DNA of 64,000 nucleotides, taken from contig NZ_QJVB01000005.1 in assembly GCF_003397705.1 (NCBI RefSeq), positions 1-64,000 on the forward strand. Direction: 5' to 3'. Of this stretch, positions 43,128 to 52,376 are shown piece by piece (within the stretch, counting starts at the first letter, position 1; every line of letters begins with the position of its first letter). The stretch is from Gardnerella swidsinskii (GTDB lineage: Bacteria; Actinomycetota; Actinomycetes; Actinomycetales; Bifidobacteriaceae). The notes beneath the pieces were generated by a model. That model worked only from the letters and a program-made list of their open reading frames with translations. It made no database searches and was not told the origin of the DNA. The position numbers were made by a program, and so were the translations under genes.

Positions 43128-45827
43128 ATGTGCAGTAGTATGGACTCTTCCAAGTTGGGAATTTTTTATAAGTACGCAACTGATTCAAATGCAAAGGCGC
43201 AGGATAGTCAGGTAATTAAGGGCGAAAAGTGGCGAATTACGGTTATTACAGATTCGCTTATTCGTCTTGAATGGAGCGATGATGGAAAGTTTGTTGACAA
43301 TCCTACGCAAACTGTAATCTGCCGCAATTTTGCTCACAAAAGCGCGGACGCTCAGCCGCAATTTAGTGCGCGCACAAACGAAAATGAATGGCTGGAAGTC
43401 GAAACTGAAAAGCTGCATCTTACTTATAATTGCGAAGCTTTTAGCAAAGAAGGTTTAAGTATTGTTGTGCGCGGAGTGCCGTGCACGCAGTTTAATACGT
43501 GGCATTACGGCGACGCGTGCCCGGGAAATCTTCTTGGAACTTTTAGAACTTTGGATCAGGCGAATGGCCCGGTAAAACTTGGTAAAGGAATACTTTCGCG
43601 CGACGGATGGTCTATTTTAGACGATTCTGCAACTTGCGAAATTGCTCCGGCTGAGGAAATAAATGGCAAACCAAACCCGTATGGGGCTTGGGTTAAGTCG
43701 CGTGCGCAAAAAGTTAGCGAGCAATCAGGTAGATACAAGGACTTGTATTTCTTCGGTTACGGACACCGCTATATTCAAGCAATTCAAGACTTTTATAAGC
43801 TTACGGGCGCTCAGCCGCTGCTGCCACGTTTTGCGCTAAGCAATTGGTGGAGCCGCTACTATCGCTACCGTCAAGACGAATATTTGCAATTGCATAATCG
43901 TTTTAAGCGCGAAGGCATACCTTTTAGCACGGCTGTTATTGACATGGATTGGCATGTTACTGATGTTGATCCGAAGTATGGATCCGGTTGGACGGGCTAT
44001 ACGTGGAACGAGGAACTTTTCCCGGATCATCGTGCTTTTTTGCGTAAACTTAACGCTGCTGGATTGTCTCCAACTTTGAACTTGCATCCGCGCGACGGCG
44101 TGCGTGCGTTTGAAAAAGATTATCCGCAAGTTGCGCAAGATGCTGGCATTGATCCGGCAAGCGGCAAAGCTGTGGAATTTGATTTAACGAATCCGCAGTT
44201 TGTGAAGGCTTACTTCAACATGCATCATCGTATGGAAGATGAAGGCGTGCGATTTTGGTGGATTGACTGGCAGCAGGGGGGAGTTACGCGCGAGCCTGGC
44301 TTGGATCCTCTTTGGATGCTGAACCACATGCATTATGAGGACGCTGCGCGCGAAGGTCGATGGCCTATTACGTTCTCTCGTTATGCTGGCCCTGGTTCGC
44401 ATCGCTACCCAGTTGGATTCTCGGGAGATACCGTTACTACTTGGGATTCGCTTGCTTTCCAAACTTACTTCACTTCTACAGCTTCCAATATTGGCTACGG
44501 ATGGTGGAGTCACGATATTGGCGGACACATGCTTGGCGTTAGAAATAACGAGTTGGAAGCGCGATGGTACGCTTTCGGCGCGTTTAGTCCTATTAATCGT
44601 TTGCACTCTACTTGCTCGCCATTCGCTGGAAAAGAGCCGTGGAATTTCCCTCGGGAGACTCGCGAAGCAATGGTGAAAATGCTTCGTTTGCGCGCGGAAC
44701 TTTTGCCATACGTTTATACGATGAATTATCGCGCGGCTTTTGATGGCAGGCCGATTATTGAGCCAATGTACTGGCAGTCGCCGGAAGTTGGAATGGCTTA
44801 CGAAATTCCTAACGAGTACCGTTTTGGAAGCGAGCTTATAGTATCGCCGATTGTTTCGCCTAACGACGCGGCTGCTTTGCGCGGATGTGCTGGAGTTTGG
44901 TTGCCGGAAGGCGATTGGTACGATTTGTTTGACGGACGCAGGTATGTGTCTCGCGGCTGGAATGGCCGCAGATTTGAAGCGTGGCGCTCACTTGACCGCG
45001 TGCCGGCTTTTGCGCGCGCTGGAGCGATTGTGCCTCTGCAAGTTTTGCCGGAAGTTGCAGATTGCGAGCGTAGTGCTGAGACCGCTGAATCTGTTAATAG
45101 CATTGAAAATCCGCGGGCTTTGCGAGTTCTTGCATTCCCTGGAGCTGACGGCGAATTTGTGATGCGAGAAGATAACGGCGATTTTGCTGCCGCGTCTGCT
45201 GGAAATACTGCTAATACACGTATGAATTTTGTGTGGCGAGACGGCAATGGTTCTTCGCAATTTATTATTTCCGGTGTTGCAGGATGTGATGCTGCCGTAG
45301 AATCTGTGCCGCAAAAACGCAACTGGAACGTTGTATTTAGAGGAGTTGCTTGCATAGATTTTGCTCACGCGCGCGTGTTTGTTGGGAGCCGAGAGCTTAA
45401 CACAAGCGAGTTTGCGGTTTCTTACGAAGGCGAAGAGGCGACTTTGAGCTTGTCGGTTTCTGTGAAAGACGTGCCAGCTCGTTCGGAAGTTTGCGTAATT
45501 GTTGACGGTGGATTGCAAATCGCTGCCGACCCTAAAGTTGGCGACGCTTACCGATTCCTGCTTCAAGCGCAAGTGCCGTACAGAGGCAAGGAAATGGCTT
45601 TTGATGCAGTGCGAGATGCTGGCGGAAGTGCAAGCGCTATTGCTGCAATCTCAACTCTTGAATACGAAAACGAATCGGAAGCAGAAAAGTATCGCAACAG
45701 CGTTGATATGCTTAACGCTTACGCAACTGATCAGCCTTCCGTAGTGAAGTGGGCGCAATGGCGTTGCGCACTGCCGGTTTCGGTAAAGCATGCGCTTGAG
45801 GAGATTTTGCTGCGCTCGGTTGAGTAA
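43128..45827 (+). CDS. GH31 alpha-glucosidase-like hydrolase
   Basis: An 899-residue cytoplasmic GH31 enzyme. The N-terminal beta-sandwich leads to the barrel with PFSTAVIDMDWHVTDVDPKYG; the nucleophile Asp is in FWWIDWQQG, and the acid/base Asp in GFSGDTVTTWDSLAFQT. The segment YGWWSHDIGGHMLG is a GH31 hallmark. A distal beta domain fills about residues 660-810. The range of substrates includes alpha-glucosides, alpha-xylosides and sulfoquinovosides; the alpha-glucan context favours alpha-glucosidase. ATG 43128 follows AAGG; ATG 43140 is an alternative. Codons are GC-richer than the islets. It ends next to structured repeat copy C. Confidence 0.85.
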   Translation: MCSSMDSSKLGIFYKYATDSNAKAQDSQVIKGEKWRITVITDSLIRLEWSDDGKFVDNPTQTVICRNFAHKSADAQPQFSARTNENEWLEVETEKLHLTYNCEAFSKEGLSIVVRGVPCTQFNTWHYGDACPGNLLGTFRTLDQANGPVKLGKGILSRDGWSILDDSATCEIAPAEEINGKPNPYGAWVKSRAQKVSEQSGRYKDLYFFGYGHRYIQAIQDFYKLTGAQPLLPRFALSNWWSRYYRYRQDEYLQLHNRFKREGIPFSTAVIDMDWHVTDVDPKYGSGWTGYTWNEELFPDHRAFLRKLNAAGLSPTLNLHPRDGVRAFEKDYPQVAQDAGIDPASGKAVEFDLTNPQFVKAYFNMHHRMEDEGVRFWWIDWQQGGVTREPGLDPLWMLNHMHYEDAAREGRWPITFSRYAGPGSHRYPVGFSGDTVTTWDSLAFQTYFTSTASNIGYGWWSHDIGGHMLGVRNNELEARWYAFGAFSPINRLHSTCSPFAGKEPWNFPRETREAMVKMLRLRAELLPYVYTMNYRAAFDGRPIIEPMYWQSPEVGMAYEIPNEYRFGSELIVSPIVSPNDAAALRGCAGVWLPEGDWYDLFDGRRYVSRGWNGRRFEAWRSLDRVPAFARAGAIVPLQVLPEVADCERSAETAESVNSIENPRALRVLAFPGADGEFVMREDNGDFAAASAGNTANTRMNFVWRDGNGSSQFIISGVAGCDAAVESVPQKRNWNVVFRGVACIDFAHARVFVGSRELNTSEFAVSYEGEEATLSLSVSVKDVPARSEVCVIVDGGLQIAADPKVGDAYRFLLQAQVPYRGKEMAFDAVRDAGGSASAIAAISTLEYENESEAEKYRNSVDMLNAYATDQPSVVKWAQWRCALPVSVKHALEEILLRSVE

Positions 45828-45837
45828 TTCCGTCAGC

Positions 45838-45942
45838 GCGAGCGCGACGACCTGCCTGAGCGCATAGAGCGTAGCGCGCGAAGGCAACTCGGAGCGGAAA
45901 CTCGCTTAAGTTGGAAGTCCAGTGGACTTCCAACGCGAGTTT
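45838..45942 (+). repeat. Dispersed structured GC-rich repeat, copy C
   Basis: GACGACCTGCCTGAGCGCA block, conserved GCGAAGGCAACTCGGA and a cruciform with outer arms 45898-45905/45935-45942 (AAACTCGC with GCGAGTTT) and inner arms 45910-45921/45923-45934, both perfect. The outer arms are wholly different from GAGCTTGC/GCAAGCTC in copy A. A further 14-bp stem with one mismatch follows near 45977-46020. In the remaining bases to 46228 no gene is seen. Confidence 0.75.
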
Positions 45943-46229
45943 CGCGCGCGAGCGTAATCCGCGCGAGCGCTGTCTGCGCCAGTAACGAAAAAACGGAGTT
46001 ATACGTTACTCGCGCAGAAACCGTACTGCGTCAGTAGCGAAATTGCTTAGTTTTGCGATTTGACATGCCATCTCAATTAACCAATTTTTCACAGAAGTGC
46101 TAGAATACTACACGGTAGTGTGACGAAAATCACATATTTTCGTTGCGTCTATCTGTAGCGTTTGTAATATCGCTAAAGTTGGCAATATTACAGCTTTACA
46201 ATCGCAGTTTTGAAAGTCAAAGCTACGAA

Positions 46230-46310
46230 ACGCGGGAGCTTGTTCTATACAGGCTGAGAGGGCGAAAGCCGACCGTAAACCTGATGCGGGTAATGCCGCC
46301 GTAGGGAAGG
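46230..46310 (+). ncRNA. TPP riboswitch (THI element)
   Basis: All core elements are present: GGGAGC at the 5' side, GGCTGAGAGGGC with the CTGAGA core, AACCTGATGCGGGTAATGCCG and a 3' GTAGGGAAGG. The ribosome binding site AAGGAG directly follows and touches the closing helix, so control is probably at translation of thiO: with thiamine diphosphate bound, the start is hidden. Confidence 0.95.
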
Positions 46311-46316
46311 AGTATT

Positions 46317-47387
46317 ATGCGAAATATTCGTATTATTGGTGCAGGTATTATTGGTTTAGCAACAGCGTGGAGACTTACGGAAGCTGGCGTAAAAGTTAGC
46401 ATAATTGATCCAGATCCAGTCTCGGGCGCTTCTCACCATGCTGCTGGCATGTTAGCTCCTACCGCAGAAATGCAATATCAGCAAGAAGCGTTGTATCCTC
46501 TTATGTTTGAGTCTGCAACTATGTATAAGGAATTGGTTGATTCGGTTGCAAAGTACACCGATAAGCCAACTGGCTACTTAGAGTGCGGCTCTTACGTAAT
46601 TGGCGGTGACGCTGCAGATAACGAGCACGTAAACGAGTTGCTAAACTTGCAGCATCGTTACGGCCGTAGAGCTGAGCATATTTCTGTGAGTAAGCTTCGT
46701 GAGATTGAGCCTGCTCTTTCGCCAACTATTGCTGGCGCTGTAAGCGTGCCGGACGACCATCAAATCAACCCTCGTCTTTTCACTGCAGCAATGATTGATG
46801 CACTCGAAAAGCGCGGTGTTGTTATTGAGCGTCGCGCAAGCACTCCAGACGATTTGGGTCCAGACACAGTTTTGGCATCCGGCTTGGGTGCTAAGGATAT
46901 GCTTCCTCAGCTTAAGCTTCGCGCTGTGTGGGGCGATATGATTCGTATGACTATTCCAGAGCCTTTGCGCCCAATTTTGAGCTCTGTGGTTCGTGGATTT
47001 GTGCATGATCGTCCAGTTTATTTGGTTCCTCGCGCTAAGGAAACAGGCGAGCTTGTGCTCGGTGCTACTTCTCGCGAAGATGACCGCGATATTCCAAAGG
47101 TCGGTGGCGTGCTTGACTTGCTTCGCGATGCCGCAAGCGTGCTTCCTGGCATTCAGGAATGCTCGATTACTGAGGTTACTGCTGGCGGTCGTCCTGGAAC
47201 TCCAGATGATTTGCCATTCATTGGCATTGATCCTAAGACGCACACCACGATTTCCACCGGTTACTTCCGTCACGGCATTTTGCTCACCGCTTTAGGCTCT
47301 TCTTTGACTACAAAACTTGTGCTTGAGCAAGAGTTGACTGAGAAGGAAAAGGGCTTCTTGGAGAGCTGCAATCCTGCACGCTTCTAA
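46317..47387 (+). CDS. thiO: Glycine oxidase ThiO
   Basis: A 356-residue FAD-dependent amine oxidase that converts glycine to dehydroglycine (imine) for thiazole synthesis. It starts with the dinucleotide-binding fold RIIGAGIIGLATAWRLTEAG and acidic residue in SIIDPDPVSG, and has the family stretch ASHHAAGMLAPTAEM. The C-terminal GGRPGTPDDLPFIGID and TISTGYFRHGILLTALGSS are ThiO-typical. It is under direct control of the TPP riboswitch and is first in thiO-thiS-thiG-thiF. Confidence 0.93.
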   Translation: MRNIRIIGAGIIGLATAWRLTEAGVKVSIIDPDPVSGASHHAAGMLAPTAEMQYQQEALYPLMFESATMYKELVDSVAKYTDKPTGYLECGSYVIGGDAADNEHVNELLNLQHRYGRRAEHISVSKLREIEPALSPTIAGAVSVPDDHQINPRLFTAAMIDALEKRGVVIERRASTPDDLGPDTVLASGLGAKDMLPQLKLRAVWGDMIRMTIPEPLRPILSSVVRGFVHDRPVYLVPRAKETGELVLGATSREDDRDIPKVGGVLDLLRDAASVLPGIQECSITEVTAGGRPGTPDDLPFIGIDPKTHTTISTGYFRHGILLTALGSSLTTKLVLEQELTEKEKGFLESCNPARF

Positions 47388-47510
47388 TCGCTAATTTCAG
47401 TGAATTCGCTAGATTTCGCCGCGAATTGTGTGAAGTGTTCCAATATAGACGTAAGTGTGATGCAGAAAGTACTTTTAGTAATTCAGCTTTTAGTTAGTAA
47501 AGGTTAGATT

Positions 47511-47717
47511 ATGCAAATCGTAGTCAATGGTGAAACTGTTGAAGTGCAAGACGGATTGACTGTTGCTCAGCTTATTGCGCAACGTTATGGTTCGGATGCA
47601 GGACCTGGTATAGCGGTCGCAATTGGCGACGATGTGCTTTCTCGCGCGCAATGGGAATCAGCAGTCATATGTGATGGGAATCAAGTCGAAATTCTTAGCG
47701 CAGTTCAAGGCGGCTGA
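47511..47717 (+). CDS. thiS: Sulfur carrier protein ThiS
   Basis: A 68-residue ubiquitin-like protein ending in the required Gly-Gly (SAVQGG). The beta-grasp opening MQIVVNGETVEVQDGLTVAQ is typical. The C-terminal thiocarboxylate donates sulfur to the thiazole made by ThiG. It follows thiO with a 123-base gap and has a poor ribosome binding site. Confidence 0.95.
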   Translation: MQIVVNGETVEVQDGLTVAQLIAQRYGSDAGPGIAVAIGDDVLSRAQWESAVICDGNQVEILSAVQGG

Positions 47718-47805
47718 AACACCACAAAATTAAGCGTGAAATTAGTGCGCTTAATTATTTAATTTTAATTAGGTTTAAATATAAATATTAAATAAAAGGC
47801 TTAAA

Positions 47806-48618
47806 ATGACAGAAAATAATACAGAAGAAAGTGCCGATACTTGGCAGCTTTGCGGTAAGACTTTACATTCAAGGCTTTTGCTTGGCACTGGCGGCATGAC
47901 GAGCATTGACATTATGGAAAAGTCACTTGTAGCTTCAGGTGCGGAAGTGGCTACGGTTGCAATGCGCCGTCACGCAAAAACAGGCGTGGATATTTACGGC
48001 ATGTTGCAGCGTCACAATATTAACGTTTTGCCAAATACTGCTGGTTGCAAAACTGCGCATGACGCTGTGCTTACAGCAAAAATGGCTCGTGAATCGCTTG
48101 GAACTGATTGGATTAAGCTCGAAGTGATTGCAGACGACGATACTTTACTTCCAGATACTCGTGAAGTATTACTTGCTGCAGAAAAGCTTATTGAAGAAGG
48201 CTTTAGCGTTCTTTGCTACACGAATGACGACCCGATTGTGGCTCGTCGCTTGGTTTCGCTTGGTGTGAAGGCTGTTATGCCTGGTGGTGCTCCAATTGGA
48301 ACTGGTCTTGGTATTTTGAATCCTCGAAATATTGAGCTGATTGTCCAAGAATGCAAGGAAGCTGGCGTTCCTGTGATTTTGGATGCCGGCGTTGGCACTG
48401 CTTCCGATGTTGTTAAAGCTTTCGAAATTGGCTGCTCTGGTGTGCTTCTTGCAAGCGCTGTAACTCGCTGTCCAGACCCAGTGAAGATGGGTCGTGCAAT
48501 GGCTGCTGCTGTAACTGCTGGAAAGCTTGCTCACGATGCTGGCCGTATTCCTAAGCGTGAACATGCGCTCGCTTCTTCGCCTGTTGAAGGTCGCGCTTGG
48601 GCTGATTCTGTACTGTAA
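47806..48618 (+). CDS. thiG: Thiazole synthase ThiG
   Basis: A 270-residue TIM-barrel enzyme that joins 1-deoxyxylulose 5-phosphate, dehydroglycine and ThiS sulfur. The substrate-binding opening is [12 protein letters not shown]; the Schiff-base lysine lies in [11 protein letters not shown]. The Gly-rich segments [17 protein letters not shown] and [15 protein letters not shown] are family hallmarks. AAAGGC precedes the ATG. Codon use is even and moderate. Confidence 0.95.
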   Translation: MTENNTEESADTWQLCGKTLHSRLLLGTGGMTSIDIMEKSLVASGAEVATVAMRRHAKTGVDIYGMLQRHNINVLPNTAGCKTAHDAVLTAKMARESLGTDWIKLEVIADDDTLLPDTREVLLAAEKLIEEGFSVLCYTNDDPIVARRLVSLGVKAVMPGGAPIGTGLGILNPRNIELIVQECKEAGVPVILDAGVGTASDVVKAFEIGCSGVLLASAVTRCPDPVKMGRAMAAAVTAGKLAHDAGRIPKREHALASSPVEGRAWADSVL

Positions 48619-48642
48619 ATTTTGTACTGTAATTTTTCGGCA

Positions 48643-48648
48643 TATTAT
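48643..48648 (+). promoter_or_regulatory. -10-like hexamer TATTAT before thiF
   Basis: TATTAT lies five bases before the thiF ATG and there is no ribosome binding site, so a leaderless thiF message is possible in addition to readthrough from thiG. Confidence 0.3.
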
Positions 48649-48653
48649 TCAAC

Positions 48654-49385
48654 ATGACGATTAATAAAATTTACGACAACCTGCAGGAGCTTGAGGTGGA
48701 ACGCACTAGCCGCCACTTGCTCCTGCCGGGCTTTACGCATGAACATCAGCAGTTACTTCGCGATGCGAAAATCTGCATGGTCGGAGCAGGTGGACTTGGT
48801 TCGCCATGCTTGCTTTCGCTTGCTGCAGCAGGAGTTGGCGAAATTACGATTTGTGATGACGATGTTGTTGAGCTTTCTAATTTGCAAAGGCAGACTTTAT
48901 ATACTGTCGATCAGTGTGGCAAATCTAAAGCGCAACTTGCGGCTAAGCGTCTGCAAGCGTTATCTCCGGGTTTAAAAATCAACCTTGTAGATAGATTTAA
49001 TGAAGACAACGCAAAGCAACTTGTAGAAAGTCACGACTTAATAATTGATGGTTGCGATAATTTTGCTACTCGCTTTTTGATTGCGGATGCTGCTTGGAGT
49101 GCTGGTACGCCAGAAGTTTACGGATCGGTGCTTTATTATGAAGGTCAAGTAAGCGTTTTTATGCCTGGGGAGGGACCAGGATTGCGCGACTTGTACCCTT
49201 GTCCTCCGCCTAAAGAAAAAGTGCCAAAATCGGCAGTATTGGGCGCGACTGCAGCTATTGTTGGCGCAATGATGGCAACTGAAGCAATCAAACTCATAAC
49301 CGGTATTGGCACGCCGCTTATTGGTGTTTTGGCGCGCTACAATGCTCTGGATAATTCTTTGCGTCGTTTTAAGTTCAGCGCGTGA
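48654..49385 (+). CDS. thiF: ThiF/MoeB-family adenylyltransferase, atypical
   Basis: A 243-residue E1-like enzyme that should adenylate the ThiS C-terminus. The nucleotide-binding GAGGLGSPCLLSLAAAG, the Arg in ELSNLQRQTLY and the acidic IIDGCDNFATRFLIAD are intact. The zinc and catalytic-Cys parts are not: the CxxC region reads GLRDLYPCPPPKEK, the usual SCAEAGVLG-type segment is shortened to KSAVLGA, and no second CxxC pair exists before the C-terminus. Sulfur transfer may use another route. The start follows thiG by 35 bases. Confidence 0.85.
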   Translation: MTINKIYDNLQELEVERTSRHLLLPGFTHEHQQLLRDAKICMVGAGGLGSPCLLSLAAAGVGEITICDDDVVELSNLQRQTLYTVDQCGKSKAQLAAKRLQALSPGLKINLVDRFNEDNAKQLVESHDLIIDGCDNFATRFLIADAAWSAGTPEVYGSVLYYEGQVSVFMPGEGPGLRDLYPCPPPKEKVPKSAVLGATAAIVGAMMATEAIKLITGIGTPLIGVLARYNALDNSLRRFKFSA

Positions 49386-49483
49386 ATGCTACTGAATTTT
49401 GCAGAATTTCCCCTTAATTTTGCTTAAATTGCAAAACTTGAGTCTAGTTGTATAAAGTTTTTTGTAATTTTTGGGAATAAAAG

Positions 49484-49517
49484 TTGACTTTTACAAGTTG
49501 AGTGTAGTAGGCTCAAG
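49484..49517 (+). promoter_or_regulatory. Heat-shock promoter with HAIR-like HspR operator
   Basis: TTGACT (49484-49489) and TAGGCT (49508-49513), 18 bases apart, overlap GTTGAGT (49497-49503), a 7-base spacer and GCTCAAG (49511-49517). This matches the HspR-associated inverted repeat CTTGAGT-N7-ACTCAAG at 12 of 14 positions. A half-site CTTGAGT lies at 49437. Repression by the HspR encoded at the end of the operon is expected. Confidence 0.8.
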
Positions 49518-49652
49518 TTTTGGAAAGTAAAAAAGCTGGTGATTTACCTAGTTTCCAATAAGGAATCTAAATAAAGCTCAGCTCACGTAACTGCAAAACT
49601 TGAAGGAAAGCGTAATTGCACAAAAGGTGCAATACCTAGTTAAGGAGAAATT

Positions 49653-51554
49653 ATGGGACGCGCAGTAGGTATTGATTTGGGAACAACCAACTCTTGCATC
49701 GCTACTCTTGAAGGTGGCAGCCCAACCGTTATTGTGAACGCTGAAGGCGCACGTACCACGCCATCTGTTGTGGCATTCAGCAAATCCGGCGAAATCTTGG
49801 TTGGTGAAGTTGCTAAGCGTCAGGCTGTAACAAACGTTGATCGCACGATTAGCTCAGTAAAGCGTCATATGGGCACTGATTGGACTGTTGATATCGACGG
49901 CAAGAAGTGGACTCCACAAGAGATTTCTGCACAGGTTTTAATGAAGTTGAAGCGCGATGCTGAAGCTTACTTGGGCGAGCCGGTAACCGATGCCGTTATT
50001 ACATGCCCAGCTTACTTCAACGATGCTCAGCGTCAGGCAACTAAGGATGCAGGTAAGATTGCAGGCTTGAACGTGCTTCGTATTATTAACGAACCAACTG
50101 CTGCAGCTTTGGCTTACGGCCTCGAAAAGGGCAAGGAAGACGAGCGCATTTTGGTATTCGACTTGGGTGGCGGTACTTTCGATGTGTCCTTGCTTGAAAT
50201 TGGTAAGGATGATGACGGATTCTCCACAATTCAGGTGCAAGCAACTAATGGCGATAACCACTTGGGTGGCGACGACTGGGATCAGAAGATTATCGACTGG
50301 CTTGTTGGCGAAGTTAAGAACAAGTATGGTGTTGATTTGAGCAAGGATAAGATTGCTTTGCAGCGCTTGAAGGAAGCTGCTGAGCAGGCAAAGAAGGAAC
50401 TTAGCTCTTCTACTTCCACCTCAATTTCTATGCAGTACTTGGCAATGACTCCTGACGGCACTCCAGTGCATTTGGATGAGACTTTGACTCGTGCTCACTT
50501 TGAGGAAATGACTTCCGACTTGCTTGGCCGCTGCCGTACGCCATTTAACAACGTTCTTTCTGACGCTGGAATTTCAGTAAGCCAGATCGATCACGTGGTT
50601 CTTGTTGGTGGCTCTACTCGTATGCCAGCTGTGAAGGATTTGGTGAAGGAACTTACTGGCGGTAAGGAAGCTAACCAGTCCGTGAACCCAGATGAAGTCG
50701 TGGCCGTTGGTGCAGCCGTGCAGTCGGGCGTTATTAAGGGAGACCGCAAAGACGTTCTGCTTATTGATGTAACTCCACTTTCCTTGGGTATTGAAACCAA
50801 GGGTGGAATTATGACAAAGCTTATTGACCGCAACACTGCAATTCCGACGAAGCGCTCGGAAGTATTCTCCACTGCTGAAGACAATCAGCCATCCGTGTTG
50901 ATTCAGGTTTACCAGGGTGAGCGTGAGTTTGCTCGCGATAACAAGCCTCTTGGCACTTTTGAGTTGACTGGTATTGCTCCAGCTCCTCGTGGCGTTCCTC
51001 AGATTGAAGTCACTTTCGATATTGACGCTAACGGCATTGTGCATGTTTCCGCTAAGGATAAGGGCACTGGTAAGGAACAGTCTATGACTATTACTGGTGG
51101 TTCCGGTTTGCCAAAGGACGAAATTGACCGCATGGTGAAGGAAGCTGAAGCTCACGAAGCTGAAGATAAGAAGCGTAAGGAAGAAGCTGAAGTTCGCAAC
51201 CAAGCAGAAGCCTTTGCTTACCAGACTGAAAAGCTTGTGAACGACAATAAAGACAAGCTTTCCGACGAAATCTCCAAGGAAGTTACCGAAAAGGTTAATG
51301 CTTTGAAGGAAGCTTTGAAGGGTGACGACGTTGAGAAGATTAAGTCTGCTCAAAGCGAATTAATGACTTCTGCTCAGAAGATTGGTCAGCAGCTTTACGC
51401 TCAGCAAGGTGCCGCTGGTGCTCAAGGTGCTGCTGGCGCCGAGGCTGGTACTCAGTCTGCTGCTGGCGCTCAGGCTGGCTCTGCAGCTAAGGATGATGAT
51501 GTAGTTGACGCCGAAGTGGTGGACGACGACAAGGGCGATAAGGACAACAAGTAA
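49653..51554 (+). CDS. dnaK: Hsp70 chaperone DnaK
   Basis: A 633-residue Hsp70. Signature segments: [12 protein letters not shown] at the start, [14 protein letters not shown]-like [14 protein letters not shown], and [13 protein letters not shown]. The actin-like ATPase fills about 1-375, the substrate domain follows ([18 protein letters not shown]), and an Ala/Gly/Gln-rich tail ends in an acidic DDKGDKDNK. Codons show the bias of highly expressed genes. The stop overlaps the grpE start by one base. Controlled by HspR through the HAIR-like site upstream. Confidence 0.98.
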   Translation: MGRAVGIDLGTTNSCIATLEGGSPTVIVNAEGARTTPSVVAFSKSGEILVGEVAKRQAVTNVDRTISSVKRHMGTDWTVDIDGKKWTPQEISAQVLMKLKRDAEAYLGEPVTDAVITCPAYFNDAQRQATKDAGKIAGLNVLRIINEPTAAALAYGLEKGKEDERILVFDLGGGTFDVSLLEIGKDDDGFSTIQVQATNGDNHLGGDDWDQKIIDWLVGEVKNKYGVDLSKDKIALQRLKEAAEQAKKELSSSTSTSISMQYLAMTPDGTPVHLDETLTRAHFEEMTSDLLGRCRTPFNNVLSDAGISVSQIDHVVLVGGSTRMPAVKDLVKELTGGKEANQSVNPDEVVAVGAAVQSGVIKGDRKDVLLIDVTPLSLGIETKGGIMTKLIDRNTAIPTKRSEVFSTAEDNQPSVLIQVYQGEREFARDNKPLGTFELTGIAPAPRGVPQIEVTFDIDANGIVHVSAKDKGTGKEQSMTITGGSGLPKDEIDRMVKEAEAHEAEDKKRKEEAEVRNQAEAFAYQTEKLVNDNKDKLSDEISKEVTEKVNALKEALKGDDVEKIKSAQSELMTSAQKIGQQLYAQQGAAGAQGAAGAEAGTQSAAGAQAGSAAKDDDVVDAEVVDDDKGDKDNK

Positions 51555-52252
51555 TGTCCGACTTTAACGCCAACGAATATTTGCAAGATATGGAAGATGC
51601 TGACTCGCTGGATGTAAAAGCTACAGGTGATTCTGCGAAATCGTCTGCGCAATCTTCATCGAAAGCTGCTGAAGATGCAAATCCTGCAGAAACGAAAGCT
51701 GATGCACAAGCTGATGCTAACGTTTCTGCGGATTCCGCAAATTCTGAGGATACAGCGAATTCCACTGAATCCTCAGAATCGAAAGACAGCCAAGACGCGG
51801 ATAGCGGCAGTTTAACTCCCTTAGGTAAAGCTAAGAAAGAAGCTGCAGAGTACTTGGAAGCGTTACAGCGAGAGCGTGCTGAGTTTATAAACTTCAGAAA
51901 TCGTTCTGCCAAAGAGCAGGATCGTTTCAGACAGCATGGAATTATTGACGTGCTGACAGCATTGCTTCCGGCATTGGATGACATTGACCGCATTCGCGAG
52001 CATAGCGAAATGGATGATTCATTCAAGGCTGTTGCAACTAAGATAGATAAAGCTTTTGAAAAGTTTGGTGTGGAAAAGTTTGGTGAGAAGGGCGAAGATT
52101 TTGACCCGACCAAGCATGATGCAATTTTGCACAGGCCAGATCCAGACGCTACAAAAGAAACTGTTGATGCTGTAGTTGAAGCAGGATATCGAATAGGAGA
52201 TCGCGTTATTCGCGCCGCTCGTGTGGTCGTCTCTTCGCCAAGTAATGACTAA
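51554..52252 (+). CDS. grpE: Nucleotide exchange factor GrpE
   Basis: A 232-residue DnaK nucleotide exchange factor. The first 90 residues are acidic and Ser/Ala-rich, low-complexity; the conserved coiled-coil (YLEALQRERAEFINFRNRSA) and the C-terminal beta domain (FDPTKHDAILHRPDPDATKE, VVEAGYRIGDRVIRAARVVV) follow. Its first base is the last base of the dnaK stop. A stem-loop separates it from dnaJ. Confidence 0.95.
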   Translation: MSDFNANEYLQDMEDADSLDVKATGDSAKSSAQSSSKAAEDANPAETKADAQADANVSADSANSEDTANSTESSESKDSQDADSGSLTPLGKAKKEAAEYLEALQRERAEFINFRNRSAKEQDRFRQHGIIDVLTALLPALDDIDRIREHSEMDDSFKAVATKIDKAFEKFGVEKFGEKGEDFDPTKHDAILHRPDPDATKETVDAVVEAGYRIGDRVIRAARVVVSSPSND

Positions 52253-52285
52253 CGAAACTCTTAGTCGTGACTTTATTGCATAACT

Positions 52286-52319
52286 TGCTCGTGCTGACTC
52301 ATAAGAGTTGGCACGAGCA
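52286..52319 (+). terminator. Intercistronic stem-loop between grpE and dnaJ
   Basis: TGCTCGTGC (52286-52294) pairs with GCACGAGCA (52311-52319), and inner ACTC/GAGT continue the stem around ATAA. There is no T-run, so it is a partial terminator or an mRNA processing site. Confidence 0.6.
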
Positions 52320-52376
52320 GACTATATTTGGTCAAAAGCGAAATAGCCAATGTGCTTGTGAAGAAAGGAGGCACAA

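Noticed and set aside
50574-51353. Long minus-strand open frame opposite dnaK
   Set aside because: Antisense to the conserved dnaK gene; low-complexity, hydrophobic translation without family match.
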